This document shows, piece by piece, positions 49,191 through 50,535 of a DNA stretch of 50,535 bases (its first letter is position 1; each line of letters starts with the position of its first letter). The stretch spans positions 1-50,535 of the forward strand of contig DFWY01000102.1 of NCBI GenBank assembly GCA_002381615.1, written 5' to 3'. Position numbers and translations under genes: made by a program. The DNA comes from Polaromonas sp. UBA4122 (GTDB lineage Bacteria > Pseudomonadota > Gammaproteobacteria > Burkholderiales > Burkholderiaceae_C). A model generated the notes under the pieces. The model did not search any database. It saw only the letters and a program-made list of their open reading frames with translations, and was not told the DNA's origin.

Positions 49191-49214
49191 GCAAGGGCAA
49201 GAGCGCCATCAGGC

Positions 49215-49274
49215 GCTACAAAATAGATAGCTTCTTTCATCCGTCCTTATTGGGCTATCGCTTGATTTCATCTA
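49215..49274 (-). repeat. Dispersed repeat copy 4
   Basis: Plus-strand blocks GCTACAAAATAGATAGCTTC, CCGTCCTTATTGGGCTA and TTGATTTCATC match the reverse complement of 23187-23250 (GCTATTAAAAAAGTAGCTGG, CCGTCTTTATTGGGCTA, CTGATTTTATG) in order and spacing. This copy is intergenic. Confidence 0.75.
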
Positions 49275-49353
49275 TAAAATAAACCCTGCAGGCGGTGCCA
49301 GTACTTCCTGCAGCAGCCAGCTTCTTGCGCGGCCCAGCCAAAGCCCAGCGCCG

Positions 49354-49560
49354 CATGGCTTCAAACGAATTCTGGTGGCCCGCGCCGTTCTTGCCCTGCT
49401 GTTCGAAATTGGCCTGATCATGGCCGTGGTACCGCTGGCCGCCTGATGACTGGGCGGCCTTTGGGAGGCGCTTGTGCCGGACATCGGTATCGCGCTGTTT
49501 TTCCTGCCCTATACCTTTGCCTTCAACTGGACCTACCACCATGTGCGCGCTCATCATCGC
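49354..49560 (+). pseudogene. PACE-family efflux transporter, C-terminal half, two in-frame TGA
   Basis: HGFKRILVARAVLALLFEIG and MAVVPLAA match the second half of PACE (chlorhexidine/AceI-like) transporters. Two TGA codons stand directly after PLAA, at about 49444-49449. The frame then continues LGGLWEALVPDIGIALFFLP and YTFAFNWTYHHVRAHH, which is again family-like. Trp-Trp (TGG TGG) is common at the stop position in homologues. No first half of the gene is visible between 49127 and 49354. The 3' end runs into the convergent phosphoesterase gene. It is almost certainly non-functional. Confidence 0.7.
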
Positions 49561-50417
49561 CCGCAAGCGCCGCCTTTGCGCACCCCGAATCCGCACTGTC
49601 CAGACATCATCGGACCGAGCGGCAGCTGGCTGGCCTGCACCATCTCAAACCGCCCTGCCGCGGCCAGGTAGTCCCAACGCTCCAGCTGACACTGCTCGGG
49701 TAGGCCGGCCGCGTCGTAACGCAGCAGGTTGACCGAGTTGGGTGCCTCCCGGCGCACCCGTGACGACAGCGCGGTGCCCGCCTGCACACACCAAAGCCGG
49801 CGGTCCAGGCCTGCAACACGGGCCGACAGCTCGCAGACATAGGGCAGGTGAATATGGCCACCCATCACGAGGTCAGCCCCCGCCGCAGCCCACGCGCGCA
49901 CCGCCGGCTCCCAGCCGCGCAGGCGATCATGCTCGTCTTGAGCCCGCAAAACATACACGGGCTGGTGAACGACGACCACGCGCAACTGTTCGGGTTCCGC
50001 CGCTCGAAGGTAGGCCACAACCCGCGCAATCTGGGTGCTTGAAACTTCACCGTTTTTATGCCGCCAGCGCCGCGTGGTTTTGACGCCAATCACTTGCAGC
50101 CACAGTGTCTGCAAACAGGTTTCCACGTTCGGGCCAAACATCTGAAGGTAGCGCGCATAGGGGCTGAACATCCTCTGGTAAAGGTTGAACAGGGGAATGT
50201 CGTGGTTGCCCGGCAGCGACAGCATGTGCGGAATAGCCAACCGGTCACAAAATTCCCGGGCCTGCCTGAACTGCGAGGCGCGCGCGCGCTGCGTGATATC
50301 GCCCGACAGCACCAGCACATCCGGACGCTGCTCGCACGCCATGCGGACAAGCGCCTCCATCACAGGCGGCTGTGTGGTGCCGAAATGAGGATCGGAGATG
50401 TGTAGCAGCCTGTTCAT
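49554..50417 (-). CDS. Calcineurin-like metallophosphoesterase
   Basis: A 287-residue protein from ATG 50417 (MNRLLHISDPHFG). It has all the metal-site motifs of class III phosphodiesterases in order: DPHFG, LSGDITQRA, PGNHDIPLF, VHQPVYV and GHIHLPY. It may act on cyclic nucleotides or lipid-linked phosphates; sequence alone does not say. An in-frame ATG at 50438 lies seven codons upstream. It is followed by the remnant PACE gene, facing it. It begins shortly after the tail of another gene on the same strand, with which it may be co-transcribed. Confidence 0.87.
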   Translation of the reverse strand: MNRLLHISDPHFGTTQPPVMEALVRMACEQRPDVLVLSGDITQRARASQFRQAREFCDRLAIPHMLSLPGNHDIPLFNLYQRMFSPYARYLQMFGPNVETCLQTLWLQVIGVKTTRRWRHKNGEVSSTQIARVVAYLRAAEPEQLRVVVVHQPVYVLRAQDEHDRLRGWEPAVRAWAAAGADLVMGGHIHLPYVCELSARVAGLDRRLWCVQAGTALSSRVRREAPNSVNLLRYDAAGLPEQCQLERWDYLAAAGRFEMVQASQLPLGPMMSGQCGFGVRKGGACGR

Positions 50418-50445
50418 GCGAACTTCATTCGACCTCATACGACAT

Positions 50446-50535
50446 TTATGCCACTTCAGCCCGATCAGCAGGCGCAGGGACCAGCAACATCAGGGGCTCG
50501 GCAGCGACCTCAAACACCAGCGGCGTCTGCATCCG
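50446..50535 (-). CDS. C-terminal end of an upstream gene, possibly a lipid/diacylglycerol kinase family protein
   Basis: The last 29 codons of a gene that starts outside the window: RMQTPLVFEVAAEPLMLLVP, then APADRAEVA and a TAA at 50448-50446. The EVAAEPL segment recalls the C-terminal strand of YegS-like lipid kinases, where a Glu-Pro ligand lies near the end. The evidence is too short to be sure. It is on the same strand as the metallophosphoesterase, whose start is 28 bases downstream. Confidence 0.4.
   Translation of the reverse strand, partial: RMQTPLVFEVAAEPLMLLVPAPADRAEVA

Overview
The window reads as chromosome of a betaproteobacterium, most likely Comamonadaceae (Rhodoferax/Polaromonas-like). 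This rests on protein-level resemblance, the iscR-S-U-A-hscB-hscA-fdx order, and a dispersed intergenic repeat of a kind I associate with that family. No rRNA, CRISPR array or replication origin is visible. Nothing here is clearly a wholly new multigene system. The most unusual signals are short repeats that have become protein-coding, and a glycogen/DnaJ block in active decay.

Layout. 1-9983 (minus strand): a tightly overlapped glycogen operon, cbpA(broken)-cbpM-glgB-glgX-malQ-glgC(frameshifted)-glgA-glgP(N-terminal stub). 9984-11573: an accessory patch with a possible FNR-type site, an IS3 transposase tail and a truncated IS110 transposase, lying against the 3' side of tRNA-Val(CAC) and its terminator. 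11800-13530: dnaQ and an FTR1-type iron permease. 13775-19375: the complete ISC iron-sulfur assembly operon with a strong type-1 IscR site in front of iscR. 19645-25861: uvrB, an aromatic/aspartate aminotransferase, a DODA-type dioxygenase and an intracellular PHB depolymerase with a histone-like tail. 25915-31876: electron-transfer genes, namely a soluble RnfB-like ferredoxin, a CBS protein, and KorB, KorA and an FAD/Fe-S subunit that resemble a 2-oxoglutarate:NADP+ oxidoreductase. 32062-40462: a propionyl-CoA to succinyl-CoA operon (mutase, MeaB, PccB, cupin, PccA, epimerase-like VOC protein) with a divergent GntR regulator. 40617-40978: an integrase tail beside tRNA-Val(GAC). 41073-50535: relA, an alpha/beta hydrolase, bdhA, an FAD oxidoreductase, an acetylpolyamine-amidohydrolase-like protein, an N-formylglutamate amidohydrolase, an outer-membrane beta-barrel, a broken PACE-type transporter, a metallophosphoesterase, and the tail of a further gene at the edge.

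How it fits together. The carbon-storage theme is strong: glycogen synthesis and turnover, PHB mobilisation (PhaZ and 3-hydroxybutyrate dehydrogenase) and propionyl-CoA assimilation into the TCA cycle. KorABC and the RnfB-like protein would connect 2-oxoglutarate oxidation to low-potential electrons and NADPH. The ISC operon supplies the clusters these proteins need. The glycogen branch appears impaired, because glgP is a stub, glgC carries a frameshift and cbpA has at least three lesions. One-base shifts could be read errors, but the 8-base loss and C-terminal loss in cbpA and the truncation of glgP look genuine.
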